Source: VRUE01 sp044867925 (lineage in GTDB: Bacteria > Actinomycetota > Thermoleophilia > Solirubrobacterales > 70-9). Taken from it: a stretch of DNA of 26,363 nucleotides. The DNA is taken from contig JBIOVV010000019.1 in NCBI GenBank assembly GCA_044867925.1, positions 1-26,363 of the forward strand. The letters run 5' to 3'. Shown piece by piece: positions 8,874 to 15,477 of this stretch (within the stretch, counting starts at the first letter, position 1; the number at the start of each line of letters is the position of its first letter). A model generated the notes under the pieces. It did not search any database. It saw only the letters and a program-made list of their open reading frames with translations, and was not told the DNA's origin. The position numbers and the translations under genes are program-made.

Positions 8874-9235
8874 GTGAGAAGACGAGCCCCGATGCCGAGC
8901 TGCTGGCCTCCTTTGCCGAGGAGGCCAAACGCCGCTGCGACGTGATCGCCGCCGGCCTGGCCACCGAGACGACCGATTTCGAGACGATGCGGATGGAAGC
9001 CCATGCCCTCAGGGGCGCCGCCGGCGTCGTCGGCCTGCGCCGCCTCGCCGAGCTCGCCGGCCTGATGGAATCCGACCTCGCCGAAGCGAAGAAAACCGGC
9101 TCGATCCGCGGCGGCCGCACACACCAGGTCGCCGACGCCGCCAAAGCCATCGCCGAGGGAGCCGTCGCGGCGGCCAAAGGCGAAGAAGAGCCCCCCGACG
9201 TCGGCCGCTCCCTGGCCCAGCTCTTCAGCGCCTAG
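8870..9235 (+). CDS. Solitary Hpt (histidine phosphotransfer) domain protein
   Basis: Small cytoplasmic protein (121 residues) with the Hpt signature around H45: EAHALRGAAGVVGLRRLAELA matches the family pattern H-x-L-[KR]-G-x-x-x-x-x-G. The N-terminal helices fit a four-helix Hpt bundle. Such proteins relay phosphate between response regulators and hybrid kinases, but no histidine kinase or receiver domain is encoded in this window. The ATG overlaps the lipoprotein stop by 4 nt, so the two are translated together, an unusual pairing. The C-terminal 40 residues are Ala/Glu-rich. tRNA-Met follows 20 nt later. Confidence 0.78.
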   Translation: MSEKTSPDAELLASFAEEAKRRCDVIAAGLATETTDFETMRMEAHALRGAAGVVGLRRLAELAGLMESDLAEAKKTGSIRGGRTHQVADAAKAIAEGAVAAAKGEEEPPDVGRSLAQLFSA

Positions 9236-9255
9236 CGCTACCCTCCCCAGCCAAC

Positions 9256-9329
<74 letters not shown>

Positions 9330-9346
9330 CTACTGCGAGAAGAGCT

Positions 9347-9613
9347 GATGTCTTGCTCGTGGCCGCGCTCGATCTTCGAGAGTGCCTGGGCCACCGGGTC
9401 AAGGTGGTGGAAAGGGAATGAGCTTGATGTCGACGTCGATGGGGAGGTGATCGGCGAGGACAGCTCGATGCCCATCGATTGCAGTCGTGGAGCGCCAATC
9501 GATACGAGCAGCGCCTCGGCCGATTCACGCCCACCGTCCAGATCTTCAGCGCCCCGTTTGACGAGGTCGGCTCCCGGAAGGGCTCCTAGGTTGGCGAAGC
9601 TGTCATTCCCATT
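9347..9613 (-). pseudogene. Frameshifted coding remnant, nucleotidyltransferase-like (uncertain)
   Basis: No intact gene fits 9330-9687, but the - strand shows three protein-like pieces in order. Positions 9613 to about 9455 read AEDLDGGRESAEALLVSIGA and on through PRLQSMGIELSS. Positions 9452-9411, shifted by one base, read DHLPIDVDIKLIPF and then hit a stop. Positions 9409-9347, in another register, read HHLDPVAQALSKIERGHEQDI. The last piece resembles the D-x-x-A-x-S-K-(I/L)-x-R-x4-D signature I associate with DUF6036/AbiEii-like nucleotidyltransferase antitoxin-type proteins. I infer a decayed gene next to tRNA-Met; the family name is tentative. Confidence 0.4.
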
Positions 9614-9675
9614 TCAGGCTAACGGCCCAAGGGTCGCCCGCACGGCGTTGAACACGTCAGCGGGGCTCCTTGGCT

Positions 9676-9681
9676 TAGCTT
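9676..9681 (+). promoter_or_regulatory. Putative leaderless -10 (TAGCTT) of the HExxH protein
   Basis: TAGCTT ends 6 nt before GTG 9688, with no ribosome-binding site between. Supports that GTG as the start. Confidence 0.42.
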
Positions 9682-9687
9682 TGGTGG

Positions 9688-10017
9688 GTGCCCGACGCCC
9701 AGCAGCCAGACGAGTTCGAATCGCTGGTCGCCGACGCGATCGATCGGCTGCCCGAGCAGTTCCAGCAGGTGCTCGAGCGCGTTGCGGTCGTCGTCTCCGA
9801 CCTGGGGACGGACGTGCACGCCTACGGCGAGTACTTCGGCGACGGCCTTGCGCAGGAACGCTACGAGGACCGGATCGTCATCTACCGGGACACGCTGGAG
9901 CGCGACTTCGGGCACGACCGGGAGCTGCTCGCTCGCCAGGTCGAGCAGACGCTGCGTCACGAGCTTGCTCATCACCTCGGCTGGGACGAGGGGGGAGTGA
10001 GCGGACTCGGGCTCTAG
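9688..10017 (+). CDS. Minimal metallopeptidase-like (MTMPE, HExxH) protein
   Basis: Small (109-residue) cytoplasmic protein of the minimal zincin-like family. The motif RHELAHHLGWDEGG near residues 89-102 contains HExxH with a following His and an acidic residue that could complete a zinc site. The central segment YGEYFGDGLAQERYEDRIVIYRDTLER is characteristic of this family, which is usually annotated as metallopeptidase although proteolysis has rarely been shown. The GTG start is supported by the -10 six bases upstream. It stands alone between the decayed remnant and the repeat lipoprotein; 57 nt separate it from the latter. Confidence 0.85.
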   Translation: MPDAQQPDEFESLVADAIDRLPEQFQQVLERVAVVVSDLGTDVHAYGEYFGDGLAQERYEDRIVIYRDTLERDFGHDRELLARQVEQTLRHELAHHLGWDEGGVSGLGL

Positions 10018-10074
10018 CCGTGCGCCGCGGTCGATGCGAAGATCGCCCACCGAACGCAACCGAGAGGAGCAGGT

Positions 10075-10461
10075 GTGTCAGTGAAGAGCTTGAGGTGGAG
10101 GAGCGCGCGGGTTGCCCGCATGTTGTCGCTCGTGTCGGCAGTCGGGATCGCGGCCGGCGTCGCGGCTGGGTGCGGCGGCAGCAGCGACAGCGAGAGCATC
10201 TCCTCGGAAGCCCAGAACCGCATCGAGAAGGGCGCCGAAGAAGCGAAGAAGGGCATCGAACAGGCCAAGGAGGAAGTGAAGAAGGGCTTCGACGAAGCCG
10301 AAGAAGCCGCCAAGGAGGGCGTCGAAAACGGCAAGGGCCAGACCGGCAAGACGATCGAAAAGGCCAAGAAGGAAGCCGAAGAAGGCATCGAAAAGGGCAA
10401 GGAGGAAGCAGAAGGCGCGATCAAGGACGCCGAAGAGCAGGTGGGCAAGTACGGCGACTGA
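10075..10461 (+). CDS. Lipoprotein with seven 11-residue Lys/Glu repeats
   Basis: Predicted lipoprotein of 128 residues. The signal peptide carries a twin of Arg-rich segments, a hydrophobic core (LSLVSAVGIAAGVA) and lipobox AAGC with Cys33. After a Ser-rich linker, residues 50-126 are seven uninterrupted undecads: IEKGAEEAKKG, IEQAKEEVKKG, FDEAEEAAKEG, VENGKGQTGKT, IEKAKKEAEEG, IEKGKEEAEGA and IKDAEEQVGKY. Each starts with a hydrophobic residue, as in LEA group 3 or apolipoprotein-like amphipathic helices. Unlike its neighbours it has a clear Shine-Dalgarno (AGGAG, 6 nt before GTG). Role unknown; membrane-surface or desiccation-protective helix is a guess. Convergent with the next gene. Confidence 0.8.
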   Translation: MSVKSLRWRSARVARMLSLVSAVGIAAGVAAGCGGSSDSESISSEAQNRIEKGAEEAKKGIEQAKEEVKKGFDEAEEAAKEGVENGKGQTGKTIEKAKKEAEEGIEKGKEEAEGAIKDAEEQVGKYGD

Positions 10462-10464
10462 TCT

Positions 10465-10478
10465 CCGGCGAGCGCCGG
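10465..10478. terminator. Short bidirectional hairpin between convergent genes
   Basis: CCGGCG-AG-CGCCGG is a perfect palindrome filling most of the 21-nt gap between two converging stop codons. It lacks a U-run; candidate shared terminator. Confidence 0.35.
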
Positions 10479-10482
10479 GCGG

Positions 10483-11259
10483 CTAGCGAACCTTGCAGTC
10501 GCCCGGCAGCCGGCTGACCAGCCGCTGGCCCCCGGCAAAGCTGAAGCTCGCCTTGGCCAGTTCGAAGAAGGCGCCGGGGAATCCCGCCGGCGCGGCGCAG
10601 CTGGCGCTGAGGAAGCTGTGCCTCTCGCCCCGATAGCTGTAGGTGCGACCGATTTCCAGGTCGATGTCGGTGACGTAGCCCTGGTCGGAGGCGAGCGTTG
10701 GCAGGCGAGTCGAGAACACCGTGCCGAACCTGCCCTTGCTCTGTGGCTTGATCTTGAAGGGGAGGACGAAGGCGGCGCGGACCGGGCTGGAGCCGTAGAG
10801 GTGCAGGAGCAGGCCCATCTTCCCCTTGCGCGTGCCGTTGAAGATCAGGACCGTGCCACGCGCCGGGAAAACCGGCGAGCCCGGGAAGTTGACGTTGGCG
10901 GCGAAACGGCCACGCCCGATCAGGGCGCCGGGGCATGATTTGAGGGCCGCCTCGGTGCTGGTTTGCTGGAGACGCGGCGCCGAGCAGCTGGGCAGGCCGG
11001 CGACGGAGACGATCGCGGCTCGGTTCATCGCGATCGAGATCTCGCGCAGCTGCGGCGGTGTGCTGCCGTCGGTCGTGCGGACCGCCCCCGACAGATGCAC
11101 GGTGACCGGCGCCGGGCGTTCGCGGGGAAGCGCATGCGGGAGCAGGCGCGCGTCGAAGGCGACCCGGAGCGTGCCCTCCTGCACGAACTGGCGCGCAACG
11201 GCAGCGCCGGCGGGCAGGCAGACGACAAGCAGTGCGGCTGCGATGACGAGGCGTCGCAT
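10483..11259 (-). CDS. Secreted protein of unknown function
   Basis: 258-residue protein with an N-terminal signal peptide (MRRLVIAAALLVVCLPAGAAVA) and no other membrane segment, so probably exported. The mature part looks beta-rich, with Gly/Pro turns and four or more cysteines (around residues 92, 109, 227 and 255) that could form disulfides. I do not recognise the family. The ATG at 11259 is preceded by TAAACT 11 nt upstream and GAGAG, giving either a very short leader or a weak ribosome site. Divergent from the Ser/Thr kinase gene across 82 nt, which may imply shared regulation. Confidence 0.72.
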   Translation of the reverse strand: MRRLVIAAALLVVCLPAGAAVARQFVQEGTLRVAFDARLLPHALPRERPAPVTVHLSGAVRTTDGSTPPQLREISIAMNRAAIVSVAGLPSCSAPRLQQTSTEAALKSCPGALIGRGRFAANVNFPGSPVFPARGTVLIFNGTRKGKMGLLLHLYGSSPVRAAFVLPFKIKPQSKGRFGTVFSTRLPTLASDQGYVTDIDLEIGRTYSYRGERHSFLSASCAAPAGFPGAFFELAKASFSFAGGQRLVSRLPGDCKVR

Positions 11260-11304
11260 GGGTCCACTCTCAGTTTAGGAAGGCGGAGGTTGCGGCAGGG
11301 TTAA

Positions 11305-11317
11305 CCGGCCGGGCCGG
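11305..11317. promoter_or_regulatory. CCGGCC-G-GGCCGG palindrome upstream of the kinase
   Basis: Perfect 6-bp arms in the divergent region, 12 bp upstream of the putative kinase -10 and within its -35 zone. Could be an operator, although such GC palindromes arise easily in this composition. Confidence 0.25.
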
Positions 11318-11329
11318 CTGGATGCGGGC

Positions 11330-11335
11330 TAGGGT
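11330..11335 (+). promoter_or_regulatory. Putative leaderless -10 (TAGGGT) of the Ser/Thr kinase
   Basis: TAGGGT ends 6 nt before ATG 11342, with no Shine-Dalgarno between. Confidence 0.42.
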
Positions 11336-11341
11336 TCGCAA

Positions 11342-12916
11342 ATGGCCGAGCCGACTCACGGGATCGAGCTCTCCGACGGCGACGAGTTCGCCGGTTACCG
11401 GATCGAGCGCCGTCTTGGCCGCGGTGGCATGGGGATTCTCTACCTCGCGGTGGAGCCGGGCCTGGAACGGCGCGTGGCGCTGAAGCTGATCGCTCCGGAG
11501 GCGGCCGCCGACGCGGTCTTCGCCCGGCGCTTTGCCGAGGAGTCGAAGATCGCGGCCTCGATCGAGCACCCCAACGTGGTGCCGATCTACGCCGCCGGCG
11601 AAGAGGCGGGCGTTCCCTTCATCGCGATGCGCTACGTCGCCGGCGCCGACCTCGCCAAGCGGCTGATCCGCGAGGGGCGCCTTTCCCCCGACGTCGCCGT
11701 CGGCCTGATCGCCCAGGTCGCCAACGGCCTCGACGCGATCCATGCGGCGGGGCTGGTCCACCGCGACGTCAAGCCCGCCAATGTCCTGCTCAGCGGCGGC
11801 GAGGGCGCCGAGCACGCCTACATCACCGACTTCGGCGTCGCCCGCAACGTCTCCACCGAGTCGGGCCTGACTCAGACCGGGCGCTTCGTCGGCACGCTCG
11901 ACTACGTCGCTCCCGAGCAGATCTCCGGCGGCGCCGTCGATGCCCGTGTCGACGTCTACGCGCTCGGCTGCCTGCTCTTCAAGCTGCTCACCGGCGAGGT
12001 TCCCTTCCCCAAGGACGGCGAGGCGGCCCGCCTCTACGCCCATCTAAACGATCCCCCGCCGGCCCCGTCGCTCTATGTGCCAGAGGCCTCGATGGCGCTC
12101 GACGACGTCGTCATCCGGGCGATGTCGAAGACACCCGACGACCGCTATCCCTCAGCCGGGGACCTCGGACGCGCCGCCCAGGCGGCCCTGATGGGCGGGC
12201 GTCCGGCGGTGCCCGAGCGGACGGTCGCAACCGGCGCCGCCGCGACGCGCACGACCGAGGCGCTCGCGGCTGAGACGGGAGAGACGCGGGCGACGCCGCG
12301 GACGGGCGAGCCGACTCGTCGCATCGCCGGCGATGCGACGCAGGCGGGCCCGCGATCGCCGAATCGCCGCGCGGCGCTCATCGCCGGCGTCGCCGCTCTG
12401 CTTGCCGCTGTTGCCGTGGCGATCGTGTTGGCCGGGGGGGGAGGGGGCGGCGATCCGGGCGACGGGGAGAAGGCCGGCGCTGGGACGAGTGCGGCATCCA
12501 CGGAGAAGCAAGCGCCGGTCCGGCGGAAACCCAAGCCGCTGACCGAGTCCGAGCTGATCGCCAAGGCCGACGCAATCTGCGCCGATAGCCAGCAGCGCTA
12601 TCTCGAAGTCCGCGATTTCGAAAGCGAGATGTCCGCCGACGTGCCCTACGCGGAAGCCCTTGCTCGAATCGCGAGATCGCGCATCGAAGGGCTGGGAGGC
12701 CTGGTCCCGCCGAGGCAGATCGCCGCTCCATATGAGAAGTACGTCGCTGCCCAGGAGCGGGTCTACGAAACCGACAAGGAGGCATTGGCGGCGGCGAGGA
12801 AGGACGACCTGGCGGGGGTCGAAGCGGCGCGCGGCCGGCGCGACTCCGAGGACGCGCTGCGCGAACGCCTCGCGCGCGAAATCGGGTTCTCCGTCTGCAG
12901 CACTCCTCAGAGCTGA
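11342..12916 (+). CDS. Transmembrane serine/threonine protein kinase
   Basis: Hanks-type (PknB-like) receptor kinase of 524 residues. The kinase domain spans about 18-280: glycine loop GRGGMG (27-31), K48 in VALKLI, catalytic HRDVKPANVL with D142, metal-binding DFG at 163-165, activation-segment GTLDYVAPEQ (184-193). A Thr/Arg-rich juxtamembrane stretch (290-340) is a likely autophosphorylation zone. One membrane helix at about 344-365 is followed by a glycine run. The external part (400-524) contains no PASTA repeats; it is a helical domain with C413 and C519 that could pair. The gene is alone on its strand and divergent from a secreted protein. Ligand and targets unknown. Confidence 0.92.
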   Translation: MAEPTHGIELSDGDEFAGYRIERRLGRGGMGILYLAVEPGLERRVALKLIAPEAAADAVFARRFAEESKIAASIEHPNVVPIYAAGEEAGVPFIAMRYVAGADLAKRLIREGRLSPDVAVGLIAQVANGLDAIHAAGLVHRDVKPANVLLSGGEGAEHAYITDFGVARNVSTESGLTQTGRFVGTLDYVAPEQISGGAVDARVDVYALGCLLFKLLTGEVPFPKDGEAARLYAHLNDPPPAPSLYVPEASMALDDVVIRAMSKTPDDRYPSAGDLGRAAQAALMGGRPAVPERTVATGAAATRTTEALAAETGETRATPRTGEPTRRIAGDATQAGPRSPNRRAALIAGVAALLAAVAVAIVLAGGGGGGDPGDGEKAGAGTSAASTEKQAPVRRKPKPLTESELIAKADAICADSQQRYLEVRDFESEMSADVPYAEALARIARSRIEGLGGLVPPRQIAAPYEKYVAAQERVYETDKEALAAARKDDLAGVEAARGRRDSEDALRERLAREIGFSVCSTPQS

Positions 12917-12932
12917 GGAGGCCGGGACCGGC
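12903..12932. terminator. Hairpins at the kinase / membrane-protein convergence
   Basis: CTCCTCAG-AG-CTGAGGAG (12903-12920) is a perfect 8-bp palindrome spanning the kinase stop, followed at once by GCCGG-GA-CCGGC (12921-12932). The genes converge here with 18 nt between stops, so this is a plausible bidirectional terminator. Confidence 0.45.
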
Positions 12933-12934
12933 TG

Positions 12935-13717
12935 CTAGGGCGCCGGCTTCGAGTGCAGCTCGGCGCCGCCGCCCTTCTCGCGGATCAGGTCGACCGTGAG
13001 CAGGACCGCCGCCACCGCGTAGAACGGCGTGAAGGCGATGTTGGAGAGAACGTCGGTGAGCCACTCGCAGAGCAGCTCACTGCCGAAGAGGCTGTGGGTG
13101 AGGGAGCCGGCGAGGTTGGTGAGGGCGTCGCCGGCGATCTCGATCGGGATCAGGACCAGGGCGACGAGCCAGAACCTGCCGCGGATCAGCCGCACGCTGC
13201 GGGCAAAGGCCGCGCGGATGCCGGGGTGCTCGATCTCGACCACGGGAGCGGCCAGCCCGAGCCAGACGAAGGCGAGGAACCCGGGGATGACCAGGAAGAT
13301 CAGGCCGACCGCGACCAGGGCGCCGTAGATCAGGTCGATCGCGATCAGCCGGCGGTAGTTGACCATGCCGGCGATTTCGCGCAGCGAGGGCGGCTTGCCG
13401 TCGCGCGGATGGGTCAGCGAGATCGCCACCGCGCCGGTGTAGAAGACCTCGCCGACCAGACCGGTCACGGCCAGCGCGAACACCGCGCCGAAGATTGCAA
13501 GCAGGTGCAGCGCGCCCTCGAAGTCGAGCGAGCCGATCTCGGCGCTGACCGTCAGCGCGTGGACCAGGCCAAGCGGCACGAAGACGATGAGCGCGAGCAG
13601 CAGCAGCGATGGTGCCCAGCGCCAGTAGGTCCGCCCGATCCGGGCGTAGACCGAGATCAGCTCGGCGCGGCGGGTCACGTCAGCGATGCCGGCGCCGGCC
13701 GGAGGGGTACTTGCCAC
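12935..13717 (-). CDS. Polytopic membrane protein of unknown function
   Basis: 260-residue integral membrane protein with about six predicted helices (near 33-53, 66-95, 125-160 as two, 183-203, 222-245). The loop SLTHPRDGKPPSLREIAG and the AFARSVRLIRGRFWLVALVL segment resemble YciC-like or GDPD membrane-domain families (glycerophosphodiesterase membrane region without the enzyme). This is a structural resemblance, not a functional call. GTG at 13717 overlaps the upstream zinc-ribbon gene by 38 nt. GTG at 13678, one base after that gene's stop, would be an alternative start losing only a Gly/Ala/Pro segment. Last gene of a three-gene - strand group. Confidence 0.75.
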   Translation of the reverse strand: MASTPPAGAGIADVTRRAELISVYARIGRTYWRWAPSLLLLALIVFVPLGLVHALTVSAEIGSLDFEGALHLLAIFGAVFALAVTGLVGEVFYTGAVAISLTHPRDGKPPSLREIAGMVNYRRLIAIDLIYGALVAVGLIFLVIPGFLAFVWLGLAAPVVEIEHPGIRAAFARSVRLIRGRFWLVALVLIPIEIAGDALTNLAGSLTHSLFGSELLCEWLTDVLSNIAFTPFYAVAAVLLTVDLIREKGGGAELHSKPAP

Positions 13718-14012
13718 GGCGCTCGAGCTTCGACTGCGCCGACTCCGAGGTGGGTACCCGCCGCACGTCGCCGAGCTCGCCGATCAGCAGCTCTTCGGCG
13801 CAGCGGCGGTGCCAGTGGTGGTGTTCGGTGCCGCCGAGCCGGAAGACGTACTGGACGACGACGTGCTCGCTGCCGATCTCGATCTCCCCGTGGCAGGCCG
13901 GGCAGCGGTAGAGCTTGCGCGAGATGCCGCGGATCAGCCACGCCTCGTCGCCCTCTTCGGTGGTGCCGCGCAGGCTCCAGCGTTTGTCGGGGAGCCCAGC
14001 GAGATCGGCCAA
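13680..14012 (-). CDS. Small zinc-ribbon-like protein
   Basis: 110-residue basic protein. CPAC (C37, C40) and HWHRRC (H68, C71) after a histidine run can make a single zinc site; the layout C-x2-C, HVVV, HWH-x2-C matches a family widespread in Actinobacteria and sometimes mislabelled ATP/GTP-binding. The tail is strongly basic (RRGKYPSGRRRHR), suggesting nucleic-acid or ribosome contact, which is inference. TTG at 14012 is chosen because it lies 4 nt after the upstream gene's stop, with GAGGAAG in place as ribosome site. Function unknown. Confidence 0.7.
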   Translation of the reverse strand: MADLAGLPDKRWSLRGTTEEGDEAWLIRGISRKLYRCPACHGEIEIGSEHVVVQYVFRLGGTEHHHWHRRCAEELLIGELGDVRRVPTSESAQSKLERRGKYPSGRRRHR

Positions 14013-14016
14013 GGCC

Positions 14017-14400
14017 TTACTTCCTCGAGAGCCAGGCGAACCCCGCCGCCATCGCCACGTTGGCGACTCCGGCGAGACGAAGACCGAGCTTGGCGCCTGG
14101 GCGGCTGACAGCAGGGGACTCGGCCCAAAGTGCATCGGTGGCGATCTCGGTTCCGCGCAGCCAGGCCAGCGCCCACCAGTCGCGAGGCTCGCCGCGACGA
14201 TCGGCGATCGCGTGTGCGGCGGCGAAGGTGAGCCAGATCGGCGCGCAGCGGCGAAAGAGGTGTTCGGCATCCGGCGAGGGGTGCTCGTGACCGAGAACCC
14301 TGAGGGTCGCCGCGGGGGCGAGGAGCGCGCCGCCGCCGAGCAAAAGATCGAAGGCGACCATGTTGCGGTTGGTGAGGCGCAGCGCCTGCTCGAGGGTCAT
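14017..14400 (-). CDS. Small membrane protein (DUF4267-like)
   Basis: 127-residue protein with about three hydrophobic segments (near 16-36, 53-66, 107-124). It begins MTLEQALRLTNRN and carries RRCAPIWLTFAAAHAIADRR in the middle. It resembles small DUF4267-like membrane proteins of Actinobacteria, but I cannot assign function. First gene of the - strand trio; the next start is 4 nt beyond its stop. It diverges from the RpiR regulator, and an inverted repeat lies between the two. Confidence 0.68.
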   Translation of the reverse strand: MTLEQALRLTNRNMVAFDLLLGGGALLAPAATLRVLGHEHPSPDAEHLFRRCAPIWLTFAAAHAIADRRGEPRDWWALAWLRGTEIATDALWAESPAVSRPGAKLGLRLAGVANVAMAAGFAWLSRK

Positions 14401-14432
14401 TGCAGTGCCAATCCAACCAGAAACCCCGCCGA

Positions 14433-14470
14433 CGGGACGAAAAGCACGCCCCCGGATGGATTTCGTCCCG
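14433..14470. promoter_or_regulatory. Inverted repeat in the RpiR/membrane-protein divergent region
   Basis: Perfect 10-bp arms CGGGACGAAA (14433-14442) and TTTCGTCCCG (14461-14470) separated by 18 nt. Arm-to-arm distance is about 28 bp, compatible with a dimeric or tetrameric SIS-domain regulator. Candidate autoregulatory operator for the adjacent RpiR-type gene. Confidence 0.45.
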
Positions 14471-14518
14471 AGGCGGGTGGTTGAAGGGAAAGGCCCGGGA
14501 CCGGCGAAAACGACGGCC

Positions 14519-15385
14519 GTGACCAAGACCGCAACCAAGACCACGCCCAGCCCCGCTCAGCTCAAGAGCCTTTCCGAGTACATCCAGGAGCGCTTCGACG
14601 AGTTCTCGCGCTCGCAGAAAGACGTCGCCCGCTACATCGTCGACCACCTCGACGAGGCCGCCTTCCTCACCGCCGAGGAGCTGGCCCGGAGAGCGAGCAC
14701 CTCGTCCTCGACGGTGGTGCGCTTCTCCCAGGCCCTCGGCTTCGAGGGCTACCCCGAGCTTCAGCAGGCGGCGATCGAGGAGTACCGCACGGCCGGCGCC
14801 GCCGCGGCCAGCGCAGCCAGCTCCGGAGCGCTCTTCTCCTTCGACCACTCCGAGCTGGAGGGCTCGCTGGGGGCGGACTACGCAAACCTCGAGGAAACCG
14901 CGCGCAAGCTGACCCGCGAGCAGGTCGACGGCGCCGTCGCCGCGCTCGCCGAAGCGCAGCGCGTGGTGATCGTCGGCGTCGACCAGATGGCCTTCTTCGC
15001 CAGCTACCTGCGGCACACCCTGAGCCTGCTCGACATCCGCGCCGAGATCGTCGCCAGCACCGGCGGCGAGTCGCTGCAGCGCCTCGGTCGCATCGACGAA
15101 GAGACGCTGGTCATCGTCATCTCCTCCGGCCGTGCGCATCCGCTGTTGCTGCGGGCGATGAAGCTCGCCCTGCATCGCGGTGCCCGCACCCTCGCCGTCT
15201 CCGACGCCTCGATGTCCGAGGTCGGCGAGCACGCCGAGCTGACCCTCTACTACTCCTCGAACAGCCCCTCCTTCGCACGGTCCAACACAGCCCTGATGGC
15301 CCTGGTCCAAGCCCTGGCCCACGGCCTCTACGCGAGGGACGAAGACAGCCACAAAGACCGCATCCGGGCCTACAAGCTGAAGTAG
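14519..15385 (+). CDS. MurR/RpiR-family transcriptional regulator
   Basis: DNA-binding regulator of 288 residues. The N-terminal RpiR helix-turn-helix (about 14-92) contains RSQKDVARYIVDHLDEAAFLTAEELAR and STSSSTVVRFSQALGFEGYPEL, a near-ideal family signature. The C-terminal SIS sugar-phosphate-binding domain (about 125-265) has VVIVGVDQMAFFASYL, VISSGRAHPLLLRAM and TLAVSD. I prefer GTG at 14519, giving a short Lys/Thr-rich N-terminus; ATG at 14456 would place the inverted-repeat operator inside the coding region. Neither has a clear ribosome site. It lies 92 nt upstream of pdxS in the same orientation; whether it senses a sugar phosphate linked to PLP synthesis is not shown. Confidence 0.88.
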   Translation: MTKTATKTTPSPAQLKSLSEYIQERFDEFSRSQKDVARYIVDHLDEAAFLTAEELARRASTSSSTVVRFSQALGFEGYPELQQAAIEEYRTAGAAAASAASSGALFSFDHSELEGSLGADYANLEETARKLTREQVDGAVAALAEAQRVVIVGVDQMAFFASYLRHTLSLLDIRAEIVASTGGESLQRLGRIDEETLVIVISSGRAHPLLLRAMKLALHRGARTLAVSDASMSEVGEHAELTLYYSSNSPSFARSNTALMALVQALAHGLYARDEDSHKDRIRAYKLK

Positions 15386-15400
15386 CCCACTTCTCCTGCC

Positions 15401-15443
15401 GACTTCGTCTTTAACCGCGCTATGCACGGATCAAGACGAAGTC
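15401..15443. promoter_or_regulatory. 43-bp inverted-repeat element upstream of pdxS
   Basis: Perfect 11-bp arms GACTTCGTCTT (15401-15411) and AAGACGAAGTC (15433-15443). Same total length, outer ends (GACTTC...GAAGTCACCG) and core (CCGCG-x-TAT-x-C) as the element upstream of mutM. It ends 20 bp before the putative pdxS -10. Confidence 0.55.
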
Positions 15444-15463
15444 ACCGCGGCGGGGGCGACGCG

Positions 15464-15469
15464 TAGTAT
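15464..15469 (+). promoter_or_regulatory. Putative leaderless -10 (TAGTAT) of pdxS
   Basis: TAGTAT ends 8 nt before ATG 15478. The in-frame TTG at 15469 overlaps this hexamer and is therefore an unlikely start. Confidence 0.5.
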
Positions 15470-15477
15470 TGGCCGCC

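Noticed and set aside
9348..10517. Long + strand frame across the HExxH protein and the repeat lipoprotein
   Set aside because: Arg/Gly-rich shadow of both genes; its start lies just after tRNA-Met with no ribosome site or domain.
15469..15477. TTG start for pdxS three codons upstream
   Set aside because: It overlaps the putative -10, and the family N-terminus fits ATG 15478, which also puts the catalytic lysines at 81 and 149.
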